Source of the DNA: JAHCHL01 sp964546835
GTDB taxonomy: Bacteria > Armatimonadota > Fimbriimonadia > Fimbriimonadales > ATM1
Length of the DNA: 13,112 nucleotides
Assembly: GCA_964546835.1 (NCBI GenBank)
Contig: CAZJKW010000052.1
Location: forward strand, 1 to 13,112
Reading direction: 5' to 3'
Part shown: piece after piece, positions 1-6,698 of the stretch
Layout of the letters: every line of letters begins with the position of its first letter
Numbering within the stretch: the first letter of the stretch is position 1
Notes under the pieces: generated by a model
The model's input: the letters and a program-made list of their open reading frames with translations, nothing else
What the model was told of the DNA's origin: nothing
Database searches by the model: none
Program-made: the position numbers and the translations under genes

Positions 1-909
1 TTCTAACAAATTTGCACTTGCAAATCGAAGGTTGTGGGAATAGTTCCAATCAGTGGTTGCAGGTGCATTGATTTCTTTTGCGTATTTGTCTCCAATCTCG
101 GTTGATTTTTGAAAAACTTGTTTGGCCTTTTGGTACTCACCCACTCGATAATAAATATGCCCCGGCATATGAACCATGTGTGCAGATGCCGGAGCAACCT
201 TTCCGAGCATTTCCGCGCTTTTCAGTGCATTTTCCGGATGGGCACTACCCTCAACAGCGTGAATCACATAATGGTGAGCACCGGGACTTTTTGGATTTGA
301 TTTCAAGACTTCGTTCGATAACTCCAATGCTCTCTTAAATTCACTGTACGGCATACCGTCATCATCGTACTGCCCTAAGCAAGTTTGAATCATATGACCA
401 GCCAAGAGCAGTTTGACTTCATTGTTTTTCGGAAATTTTTTTATAACGGATTCCAAATCCTTGAAAAAGGGCGCCGTGTCGGAATTTGCTGATAGTGCAC
501 GATAGGAAGCAATCAACTGCGATTCAAGTTCTGATGCCGATCCTGATAACATCACAGCTTTTTCAATTGCGTACTCACCTTCTTTTTTTGCGGAATAAAG
601 GCGATACCAAGGGTTTTCAATCGCCATGTAAACACCCATCCATGCAATCGCGCAAGATGGATCCTCCTTTACGGCATCTCTGAACGAACGTAACGATTCG
701 TTAAACCAAAAACAGTGGCGCAAGGCAAAACCTTGCTTGACCATTTTCTTTGTCAATGCTGATTTCGAGGTGACAGGAATGTCGCTGGAGCCGATTCCAT
801 CGATGATTGTTCCCGTAGGATACGATTTAACTTCCGAAAGTGCCGGAGGTGACATACATGGAGACATTCCGCCTTGAATCAAAGTGATTGCAACCAAAAG
901 CGTGGACAT
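1..909 (-). CDS. TPR-like protein with His-rich HMPxHI motif, N-terminal part (runs off left edge)
   Basis: Reading the minus strand from ATG at 909 gives 303 codons without a stop to base 1, so the C-terminus lies outside the window. The frame is closed by TGA 30 bases upstream and has no other ATG, so this start is firm. The first 14 residues are mildly hydrophobic and may be a weak export signal; no lipobox is seen before C18. The rest looks like helical repeats of TPR type (AFxxAVxxDPxxAxAW-like segment near residues 70-95, RALELSNEVLKSNP near 193-206). Residues 207-258 carry a block I recognise from a family of large uncharacterised TPR proteins: GAHHYVIHAVE at 210-220, HPENAL at 224-229 and HMVHMPGHIYYRVGEY at 244-259. 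The biochemical role of this family is not known to me; the clustered His residues could bind metal. Divergent from recJ, with no functional link apparent. Confidence 0.85.
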   Translation of the reverse strand, partial: MSTLLVAITLIQGGMSPCMSPPALSEVKSYPTGTIIDGIGSSDIPVTSKSALTKKMVKQGFALRHCFWFNESLRSFRDAVKEDPSCAIAWMGVYMAIENPWYRLYSAKKEGEYAIEKAVMLSGSASELESQLIASYRALSANSDTAPFFKDLESVIKKFPKNNEVKLLLAGHMIQTCLGQYDDDGMPYSEFKRALELSNEVLKSNPKSPGAHHYVIHAVEGSAHPENALKSAEMLGKVAPASAHMVHMPGHIYYRVGEYQKAKQVFQKSTEIGDKYAKEINAPATTDWNYSHNLRFASANLLE

Positions 910-915
910 GCACAG

Positions 916-921
916 ATGGTA
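916..921 (-). promoter_or_regulatory. candidate -10 element of the TPR gene
   Basis: On the minus strand TACCAT lies 6 bases before the ATG at 909. It matches TATAAT at four of six positions and fits the TAnnnT form. There is no Shine-Dalgarno site in the gap, so a leaderless message beginning at the start codon is possible. No convincing -35 box is seen. Weak, supported mainly by the same layout at other genes in the window. Confidence 0.25.
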
Positions 922-937
922 GCAGAGAACTACGGTT

Positions 938-943
938 CATAAT
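938..943 (+). promoter_or_regulatory. candidate -10 element of recJ
   Basis: CATAAT (five of six to TATAAT) ends 5 bases before the recJ ATG at 949. The whole gap to the divergent TPR gene is 39 bases and holds no clear Shine-Dalgarno site or -35 box. Transcription from here would start at about the A of the ATG. The same CATAAT with nearly the same spacing precedes the FAD oxidase gene at 10081. Confidence 0.3.
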
Positions 944-948
944 GAAGC

Positions 949-2673
949 ATGAGCGCAATTGCATCAAACAGCAAACAGTGGTTGGTTGGCAATCGCGACA
1001 AAGAAAAAGAAAGACGTTTAGAACGGGAACTAACTATCCCCAGTCTTTTGGCAGCGATTTTGGTTACAAGAGGATATGAATCGCCTGAAGACGCCAACAA
1101 ATATCTCAACCCAAAAATTGACGACCTGTATTCTCCATTACTTCTTCCGGATTGCGAAGAAGCCGTTCGCTTCATTTTGAATGCTAAGGAATTGGGTCAT
1201 AAGGTTTTTGTGCATGGGGACTATGACGTAGATGGTGTTAGCAGTGCTGCGATTTGGACGCGATGTTTAAGAAGATTGGGTTTTGATGTAACCGCTCATG
1301 TGCCGCATCGCATTCGTGAAGGTTACGGAATTCACGAAGACGCCGTGAAGTCGGCTGCAGAAACGGGAGCAAAACTTTTCATTACTTGTGACTGCGGCTC
1401 TTCTGCACTCAACTCGATTGAATTGGCGCGAGAATTGGGAATGACAGTTGTCGTTACGGACCATCATGAAATTGGAGCCACTAAGCCAAATGCACATGCG
1501 TTTGTAAATCCTCATCGACACGATTCGAAATATCCGTTTCCCTCACTTGCGGGTGCAGGTGTCGCGTACAAAGTTGCACAAGCAGTTTCAAACGAATGCG
1601 GAGCCACCAATGATCAGTTTTCACGCGCATTTTTGGATTTGGTCTGTTTGGGAACCATTTCCGATGTGGTTCCTTTGATTGATGAAAATCGAATCCTTGC
1701 ATCTTTGGGATTGGACGCCCTTAACCATACAAAAAAAGCCGGGCTGATAGCATTAAAAAAAGTTTCCGACTTGAAATCGGGCGCAAAAGTTAGTTCAAGA
1801 GATGTCGGATGGAGAATTGGACCAAGAATCAACGCATCAGGAAGAATCGATGATGCCGCACACGCATTGAAGTTATTAATGGAAGATGATGTTAAAGAAG
1901 CAACTCAACTGGCTGAATTATTAAACAAACATAATTTTGAAAGGCAGCGAGAACAAAAGCGAGTGCTCGAACACGCCGAAGAATTGGTGATGCAAAACGG
2001 ACTCCATGAAAAGAGTCTAATTTTTGTCCATGCTCCGGGATGGCATCCGGGAATCGTTGGAATCGTTGCCGGACGATTAGCCAACAAATTTTATCGTCCT
2101 ACTTTAGTTGGCACGATTGATGAAGAGACTGGGATTGTTAAAGGTTCGGCAAGGAGCATCCCCGGATTTAGTTTGTATTCGGCTTTTGAAACGAGCAAAG
2201 AACTGTTTGACTCTTGCGGCGGACATGAAATGGCTGCCGGATTCAGTGCTCGCGTTGAAAATATTGACCAAATTACGGAAGTGATGATTGCCATTGCTGA
2301 AAAAAGTTTAGGCGAAGAAGGTCTGATACCAAAAACTTTTGCAGACATTGAGTTGGAGGCGAACGAATTGACCGCAGAAGCCATTGAATCTCTAACTCGC
2401 CTTGAACCTTTCGGTGAAGGAAATCGCCAACCAGAATTTGTGATCAGAAACGTTCGATTTTCCGCCGTTTCAACTTTGCCTAATTACCCTGACCATGTAA
2501 GGTTTACTTTGGATTTGCCCAATCCAATTGCAGGTTTGGCTTGGAACATGGCTGAACAATTTGAAAGCATTTTTCTTGACAAAGACGTAGATGTTTTGTT
2601 TAGAACTGAATTTGAGACTTGGAACGGGAAGCAGATTCCCAAAGTTTTTTTAACGGATGTCATTCAACATTAA
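949..2673 (+). CDS. recJ: single-stranded-DNA-specific exonuclease RecJ
   Basis: This 574-residue protein is a cytoplasmic 5'-3' exonuclease of single-stranded DNA, used in RecF-pathway recombination, mismatch repair and repair of oxidised bases. It has the DHH-family order: motif I HGDYDVDG at 89-96 (D91, D93, D95), the CDCGSSA segment with D148, the DHH signature D171-H172-H173, and SD at 238-239, all expected metal ligands. GPRINASGR at 291-299 and the DHHA1 part with GWHPGIVGIVAGRL (364-377) and GGHEMAAGF (424-432) follow. The C-terminal third (about 460-574), with RLEPFGEGN at 484-492, matches the OB-fold DNA-binding part. Length is usual for the family. ATG 949 is the earliest possible start, since an in-frame TGA ends 4 bases before it. 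The stop overlaps the stop of the convergent HDOD gene. Confidence 0.97.
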   Translation: MSAIASNSKQWLVGNRDKEKERRLERELTIPSLLAAILVTRGYESPEDANKYLNPKIDDLYSPLLLPDCEEAVRFILNAKELGHKVFVHGDYDVDGVSSAAIWTRCLRRLGFDVTAHVPHRIREGYGIHEDAVKSAAETGAKLFITCDCGSSALNSIELARELGMTVVVTDHHEIGATKPNAHAFVNPHRHDSKYPFPSLAGAGVAYKVAQAVSNECGATNDQFSRAFLDLVCLGTISDVVPLIDENRILASLGLDALNHTKKAGLIALKKVSDLKSGAKVSSRDVGWRIGPRINASGRIDDAAHALKLLMEDDVKEATQLAELLNKHNFERQREQKRVLEHAEELVMQNGLHEKSLIFVHAPGWHPGIVGIVAGRLANKFYRPTLVGTIDEETGIVKGSARSIPGFSLYSAFETSKELFDSCGGHEMAAGFSARVENIDQITEVMIAIAEKSLGEEGLIPKTFADIELEANELTAEAIESLTRLEPFGEGNRQPEFVIRNVRFSAVSTLPNYPDHVRFTLDLPNPIAGLAWNMAEQFESIFLDKDVDVLFRTEFETWNGKQIPKVFLTDVIQH

Positions 2674-4247
2674 GCAGCATTTGCCGCCAAATCAACGGCG
2701 ACCGAAAACATTTCAGGGTCGAAACTTCGCTTGTCCAAACTTCCCAAAACCATCGCTTCCGCGACGCTGATAATTCTTGCCCCTATTGGAATCTGTTTTC
2801 CTTTCATTCCTACCGGAAAACCGGATCCGTCCCATTTTTCTGCTTGAGCGGCAACTATTTCTGCTTCTTCGGGAAGCGTTTGCCTTAACATTCTTGCAGA
2901 GCGAAGAGGTTTTGCTTCATCGAGTAATGAATTTGCTTCCATATTTTGTTGAATACCGATGTCGCCAATTTCTTTGAGTAATGCCGCGTTTGTAACAATC
3001 TCAATTTCGATTGCACCGAGATTCATACTTTTTGCGATTCTTCTTGCCAATTCGGAAATTCTTAACGACTTGTCGTAAAGTTCCGCCGTTTGATTTCTCA
3101 AAGTTTTACAAAAATGCTCAACATATCTTGCTTCAACCAATTTTGCTTCAAGATAGGCACCCGCGCCAAGAGAACGATGGATGGACTTGACATACGGTTT
3201 TCTTTGAGCGGTTTCATGGTCGTAGATGGCCAGATAAACCGCTTGTCTTGCACTAGACGTTGGGAGACGAACAGCCCAAACTTCTCGTGCTGCGTTCGTT
3301 TGATGTTCAAGAATGGTTGGAACACCCATAGCGAGTCTAAACGTGTCGCCGGGATCAATTCCTGAATCTAAGAATCGCCCATTCACCATTGACCAATCGT
3401 CATGTTCACTTAATTGATACAATAACTGTTCAGAATCCGGTAATCCTGATGGAAGCAAATGCCTTAATTCTTGAAAGGTTTGTCTAAGATTGGTTTTTGG
3501 TGTTGCGGCACTATTCGGTTCCCATGCTTCAATCATGCATCGGCCTGCCGTCCATCCTTCGGTTGGAATTTGCGTTACCGAACCTAATTCAGAAATTCGT
3601 AATCTTTTTTTTGCAATGCGAAGGTTTCGATTAACGTCAGACAGCACCGGAAGAATATCAGTTACTTGGACTCCTGCTACATCTGCAATCGTTTGCAGTG
3701 TCCATTCTTGTGCTTCTCGAGTAATCATATTGGGATTAATGACGGTTGCAATTGCTTGGCCGAAAAAAATGCAATCACTCGCCGTCCAATTCTGTTTGCG
3801 TGTCGGAAACGCGTGATGAGTTTCAATCGAACGAACAATATCGTCATGGAAATTCCATTCACGACATAAAATTCCGGATGCAAGATGGTGTCTTACATCT
3901 AAGCAACTTAACTCGTATCGCCGTAAGGGTGCACCTGTGATTCGACAATACCGAATCAGCCGGTTCCATGCGTTTGGATCGTTAGCAGCCAAAATCGGAT
4001 AGGAAATGTCAGCAAACAAAGCACCTACTTGTGCTGTTTCTGCAATGCGATTGCCGCAACCAAATTCAATTCCCCAAGCGTAAGCGGCGTACGAACTTGC
4101 AATCACTCGCGACCAAAACACGTTCCAAAAATTTTCCTGAAACGCGTACCTTTCAATCAGTGCAGCAAGATACTCCTCGACTTCTTCGGGTCGGGGTCTT
4201 TCTGTACCGAAATTCGGTTCAATCGGTAAGTACCAGCGGTCAACCAC
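2670..4247 (-). CDS. HDOD domain plus degenerate HD-GYP-like domain regulator
   Basis: This 525-residue soluble protein has three parts. Residues about 40-200 resemble an HDOD domain: FW at 40-41, GALFADISYPIL at 75-86 where families usually have LLHDIG, and RHHLASGILCREW...HH up to H144-H145. Residues about 280-370 look like a GAF-type sensor, inferred from pattern only. Residues about 385-525 follow the HD-GYP fold, ending in KWDGSGFPVGMKGKQIPIGARI at 471-492. HD-GYP enzymes cleave cyclic-di-GMP, but here LHDIGKIGI is replaced by LKEIGDIGI (424-432), HHE by QAE (468-470) and the late Asp by E497. All visible metal ligands are lost, so hydrolysis is unlikely and a binding or scaffold role more plausible. 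The start is GTG at 4247, with AAGGG only 3 bases before it and an in-frame TAA just upstream. Last gene of the sigma-factor cluster, 30 bases after the HtrA-like gene. Confidence 0.85.
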   Translation of the reverse strand: MVDRWYLPIEPNFGTERPRPEEVEEYLAALIERYAFQENFWNVFWSRVIASSYAAYAWGIEFGCGNRIAETAQVGALFADISYPILAANDPNAWNRLIRYCRITGAPLRRYELSCLDVRHHLASGILCREWNFHDDIVRSIETHHAFPTRKQNWTASDCIFFGQAIATVINPNMITREAQEWTLQTIADVAGVQVTDILPVLSDVNRNLRIAKKRLRISELGSVTQIPTEGWTAGRCMIEAWEPNSAATPKTNLRQTFQELRHLLPSGLPDSEQLLYQLSEHDDWSMVNGRFLDSGIDPGDTFRLAMGVPTILEHQTNAAREVWAVRLPTSSARQAVYLAIYDHETAQRKPYVKSIHRSLGAGAYLEAKLVEARYVEHFCKTLRNQTAELYDKSLRISELARRIAKSMNLGAIEIEIVTNAALLKEIGDIGIQQNMEANSLLDEAKPLRSARMLRQTLPEEAEIVAAQAEKWDGSGFPVGMKGKQIPIGARIISVAEAMVLGSLDKRSFDPEMFSVAVDLAANAA

Positions 4248-4277
4248 TAACCCTTATTTTTGGAATTTCGAACCGGC

Positions 4278-5294
4278 CTAAAGAGGTTTGACTCTTCTCA
4301 AACTTGATTGCTGAATTCTTGGGTCAAAACTGACCGCCACCTTGACGGGGCGAATTTCACCGTTTCGGATAATCGTCAGGTCGGCGATGGCTCCTACTTG
4401 AAGGCCAAACAAATACGCCGCAAGGTCGTAGTGGGTAGAAACTTTGCGAGTTCCTCCGGCAATTACGATGTCTCCGGGAATCAATCCTGCGAATGCAGAA
4501 GGCCCACCTTGAACGACGCTCGTAACAATTGCGCCACCATCGGGCGTTCCATCGAAGAACAGGCCAATCCACGGATGTCTTACAAATCCGCGATTCTTTA
4601 GAAACCCGTCTGCAATCCTTTGCAGTATCGGTGGGCTAAGAGCATAGGCTGTTGCCGCTTGTTTTGGTCCAAAAAGGTTGTTCATCCCGGTCACGTTCAT
4701 CGCCGGGTCAACCGAAGTCGCTTCCCTTCCACCAAGCGATGCCAGAAGCACGCCTGCCAAGGTGCCGTCCGGCGAAAAGATTGGAGAGCCGGCAAGACTG
4801 GTCGCTTCGGTTTCAAGCCGTACTTCAACCAAAGGGACATACCGGGTTGAGAATTCAAGCACGCCGGTTACGTAAGGTCGTGTGATTTGAACTCGCGTCG
4901 GACCGGTAGGCAAAACTCCCAATGCGACTGAAGACAAGATTTCTTTGGCGGGCTTGCCTGCAAGGATGTTGGTAAATGTACGGTCCGGCTGAAGTAAAGC
5001 GACGTCGGTAATCGGGTCAAAGGCAGAAACAGACATGTTGAGTACTTGTCCGTTAGCAAGATTGGCCGTCAACCCACGCCTGGGGACCCCATTGTTATCA
5101 AAGGCAACTTCGCCCGGTGCAATCGCTTTGCCGTCCGACGAGATAAAAACCGTCATTCCAAGCGTGATTCCTGCCTGGCGAACCACAGCCGCAGAACGCA
5201 ATGTAGCTTCTGCCAATTCTCTGCTTAGCGGCGCTTGAAGGCCATCTTGATTAAGACCTAAAGCGATCCCAAACGGTATGAACAAACTAACCAC
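4278..5294 (-). CDS. HtrA/DegS-like trypsin-fold and PDZ protein, predicted catalytically inactive
   Basis: This 338-residue protein has a short hydrophobic N-terminus (residues 1-14, possible signal or anchor), a trypsin-like domain (about 40-230) and one PDZ domain (about 241-325: PWIGLFF at 241-247, GGPSAFAGLIPGDIVIAGG at 263-281). The family degrades or senses misfolded envelope proteins. Aligned by eye to DegS, the His of TNxHV corresponds to E62 (APGEVAF), the Asp is kept at D96 (DPITDVALL), and the GNSGGP nucleophile site reads SLAGSP (166-171), with Ala at the Ser position. Two of three triad residues are therefore gone, so proteolysis is not expected. The GTG start at 5294 lies inside the end of the anti-sigma gene (8-base overlap), with GGAG 9 bases upstream, implying coupled translation. 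A role in regulating the anti-sigma protein by peptide binding is inference. Confidence 0.85.
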   Translation of the reverse strand: MVSLFIPFGIALGLNQDGLQAPLSRELAEATLRSAAVVRQAGITLGMTVFISSDGKAIAPGEVAFDNNGVPRRGLTANLANGQVLNMSVSAFDPITDVALLQPDRTFTNILAGKPAKEILSSVALGVLPTGPTRVQITRPYVTGVLEFSTRYVPLVEVRLETEATSLAGSPIFSPDGTLAGVLLASLGGREATSVDPAMNVTGMNNLFGPKQAATAYALSPPILQRIADGFLKNRGFVRHPWIGLFFDGTPDGGAIVTSVVQGGPSAFAGLIPGDIVIAGGTRKVSTHYDLAAYLFGLQVGAIADLTIIRNGEIRPVKVAVSFDPRIQQSSLRRVKPL

Positions 5295-6000
5295 CGATAG
5301 GAACTCCGGTGGGTGCCTTCATTTCGGTTGCTTTCGAGCCCTCGGTTGTCCCGCCGCCCGAGATAAACACGACCGAGTCCGCATCCTCGCGCTCAACAGC
5401 GGCAGAAGTGACTCCGCCGGCGATACCGGCCAACTGTTCGTCCAGAAGAGTCTCAGCGGGCTGAGAAGCAGCCAGTTTCGTTGTAACAGGCCGAGTTGCC
5501 TTTGACGCATAGAGAGTCGGTTTTCGGGTTGATTTTCGGGTTACTGCTGGCTTCTTGGGTGAACTTGAAACTGTTTTTGGCAAAGCATCAGGTGTGGGAT
5601 TAGTCAGTTCAGCCACATCCGGCGAAACCTCATTGCTGGCGATGGCGGGACCTAAACTTGGCAATTTGATGTCAGGCGATTGAAGAAATTTCGGAACCAC
5701 AGCTACAGCGAGCAGTGCTGCAGTCAAGGTTGCAAAACCGAAGGTTAACTTTGCAAAGCCGGGTTTTGAATCCTTGCGGAGTTCTTGAGTCAAGATTGCT
5801 CGTCGTAATCGTTCATTTGACAAAGAGGGTGGCGGAACCCATTCCGGCGTCGAAGAACCGTGAAAGGCATACTGATACGCTTCAAACTTTGATTGAAGGT
5901 CTGGGTCTATAGCAATTTGCTGCCTGACCTGTTCGGCCTCATTAGTGTCAAGTTCGCCATAAGCCAAGGCGATGAGTTTTTCTTCAAATTTGTGGTTCAT
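5287..6000 (-). CDS. single-pass membrane anti-sigma factor (non-zinc type)
   Basis: This 237-residue protein has an N-terminal cytoplasmic part (1-84) opening with LIALAYGELDTNEAEQVRQQI (9-29), which has the look of anti-sigma N-termini (a YLDGEL-like helix followed by residues before DPDL). One membrane segment follows (about 85-106, FGFATLTAALLAVAVV). The outer part (108-237) is disordered-looking, rich in Pro, Thr, Lys and Ser, with a Gly-rich end. By analogy it holds the ECF sigma factor at the membrane and releases it on signal. It has no Cys at all, so it is not a zinc-binding anti-sigma of the HxxxCxxC type. Its ATG overlaps the sigma TGA as ATGA, the usual sign of stoichiometric coupling. 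The call rests on position and topology more than on sequence identity. Confidence 0.75.
   Translation of the reverse strand: MNHKFEEKLIALAYGELDTNEAEQVRQQIAIDPDLQSKFEAYQYAFHGSSTPEWVPPPSLSNERLRRAILTQELRKDSKPGFAKLTFGFATLTAALLAVAVVPKFLQSPDIKLPSLGPAIASNEVSPDVAELTNPTPDALPKTVSSSPKKPAVTRKSTRKPTLYASKATRPVTTKLAASQPAETLLDEQLAGIAGGVTSAAVEREDADSVVFISGGGTTEGSKATEMKAPTGVPIGG
5304..5307 (-). promoter_or_regulatory. ribosome binding site of the HtrA-like gene
   Basis: GGAG on the minus strand, 9 bases before the GTG at 5294. It lies within the last codons of the anti-sigma gene and supports the GTG as the start, there being no ATG near it. Confidence 0.5.
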
Positions 6001-6644
6001 AGGTTGTCCGACCCTTTATCGTTCAAAAGCGGTTCAAGGCGGTCTCGCAGGGCTCTTCTGGCACGAAGAACACGGAGTTTTGCTCCACCCACCGTACATT
6101 TCAAAATCTCGGCGATTTCCTTATAATCTTTTTCCTCAAAGTCCCTCAAAATCAAAACACCACGGTGGTGCGCCGGAAGGGCCTGAACAGCTTTTCTGAC
6201 CAATTTTGCTCTGCGCTCTTCTTCTAACTCTTCGACAGGATTAACGACGTTACCAACCGTCATCCACTCTAAACCGCCGGTCGCCTCTTGCTGCTCAAGA
6301 TTGGTTCGGCGCGTTCCCATCCTTGCACGGTCAGTACAGAGGTTCGTCGTGATTCTCAATATCCAAGTGGTGAACTTGGCTTCTTTGCGGAACCTATGCA
6401 AATTTTGAAAAGCTCGGACAAATGCCTCTTGAGCGATGTCTTCTGCTTCATCTCTTGACCGAGTCATTTGAAATGCAAACCGATAGACCGTGTTTCTGTG
6501 GAGTTCGTAAAGTTTTTCAAACGCGGAATAATCCCCTTCACGAGCGGCTGCGACAAGGGCTTCGTCTCTTTCCGGCAGATGGACTGCTTGAGCGTGTGAG
6601 AGAGCGGCTGCTTCCATTTGATTTTCAGGTTCCTTTGAATCCAT
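5997..6644 (-). CDS. ECF (sigma-70 family group 4) RNA polymerase sigma factor
   Basis: This 215-residue protein has the two sigma regions of RpoE-like factors. Region 2 (about 40-110) includes AREGDYSAFEKLYELH (34-49), DEAEDIAQEAFVRAF (65-79) and TTWILRITTNLCTDRAR (92-108), the parts that bind core polymerase and the -10 element. Region 4 (about 145-202) has LPAHHRGVLILRDFE (156-170), then the helix-turn-helix YKEIAEILKCTVGGAKLRVLRARR (174-197), which reads the -35 element; GGAK stands where GTVK is common. An acidic, Glu-rich linker (138-144) joins them. About 26 residues precede the usual start of region 2, and M10 is a possible shorter start. First gene of a leftward cluster with its anti-sigma, an HtrA-like protein and an HDOD/HD-GYP-like protein. 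Likely autoregulated, judging from the candidate ECF promoter just upstream. Confidence 0.93.
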   Translation of the reverse strand: MDSKEPENQMEAAALSHAQAVHLPERDEALVAAAREGDYSAFEKLYELHRNTVYRFAFQMTRSRDEAEDIAQEAFVRAFQNLHRFRKEAKFTTWILRITTNLCTDRARMGTRRTNLEQQEATGGLEWMTVGNVVNPVEELEEERRAKLVRKAVQALPAHHRGVLILRDFEEKDYKEIAEILKCTVGGAKLRVLRARRALRDRLEPLLNDKGSDNL

Positions 6645-6648
6645 AGTC

Positions 6649-6678
6649 TTGACGCTCGGCGACTCTTAAAGTTACGAT
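6649..6678 (+). promoter_or_regulatory. candidate housekeeping promoter of the DNA glycosylase gene
   Basis: TTGACG (6649-6654, five of six to TTGACA) is followed after 18 bases by TACGAT (6673-6678, four of six to TATAAT). TATGCT at 6678-6683 would be an alternative -10 but sits 23 bases away. The inferred start near 6685 leaves a leader of about 14 bases before the ATG at 6699, with no Shine-Dalgarno site. It overlaps the candidate ECF promoter on the other strand. Confidence 0.35.
6651..6675 (-). promoter_or_regulatory. candidate ECF-type autoregulatory promoter of the sigma operon
   Basis: On the minus strand GTAAC (6671-6675) is followed after exactly 16 bases by CGTC (6651-6654). This resembles the ECF promoter form GGAAC-N16-CGTC, in which AAC at -35 and CGT at -10 are the conserved parts. 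CGTC ends 6 bases before the ATG at 6644, so the message would begin at about the start codon. That agrees with the absence of a Shine-Dalgarno site. Single occurrence, not tested against the rest of the genome. Confidence 0.35.
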
Positions 6679-6698
6679 ATGCTGAACTTGCAAACAAT

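Noticed and set aside
1..60. lipoprotein or mobile-element signals at the window edge
   Set aside because: The TPR gene simply continues past the edge; no lipobox, inverted repeat or transposase is seen.
888..1079. 63-residue plus-strand frame that includes the ATG at 942 just before recJ
   Set aside because: It is out of frame with recJ, crosses the divergent gap and resembles nothing; recJ ATG 949 is the first in-frame start after an in-frame TGA.
3490..3816. 108-residue open frame on the plus strand
   Set aside because: It lies wholly antisense to the HDOD/HD-GYP-like gene and shows no recognisable motif or ribosome site.
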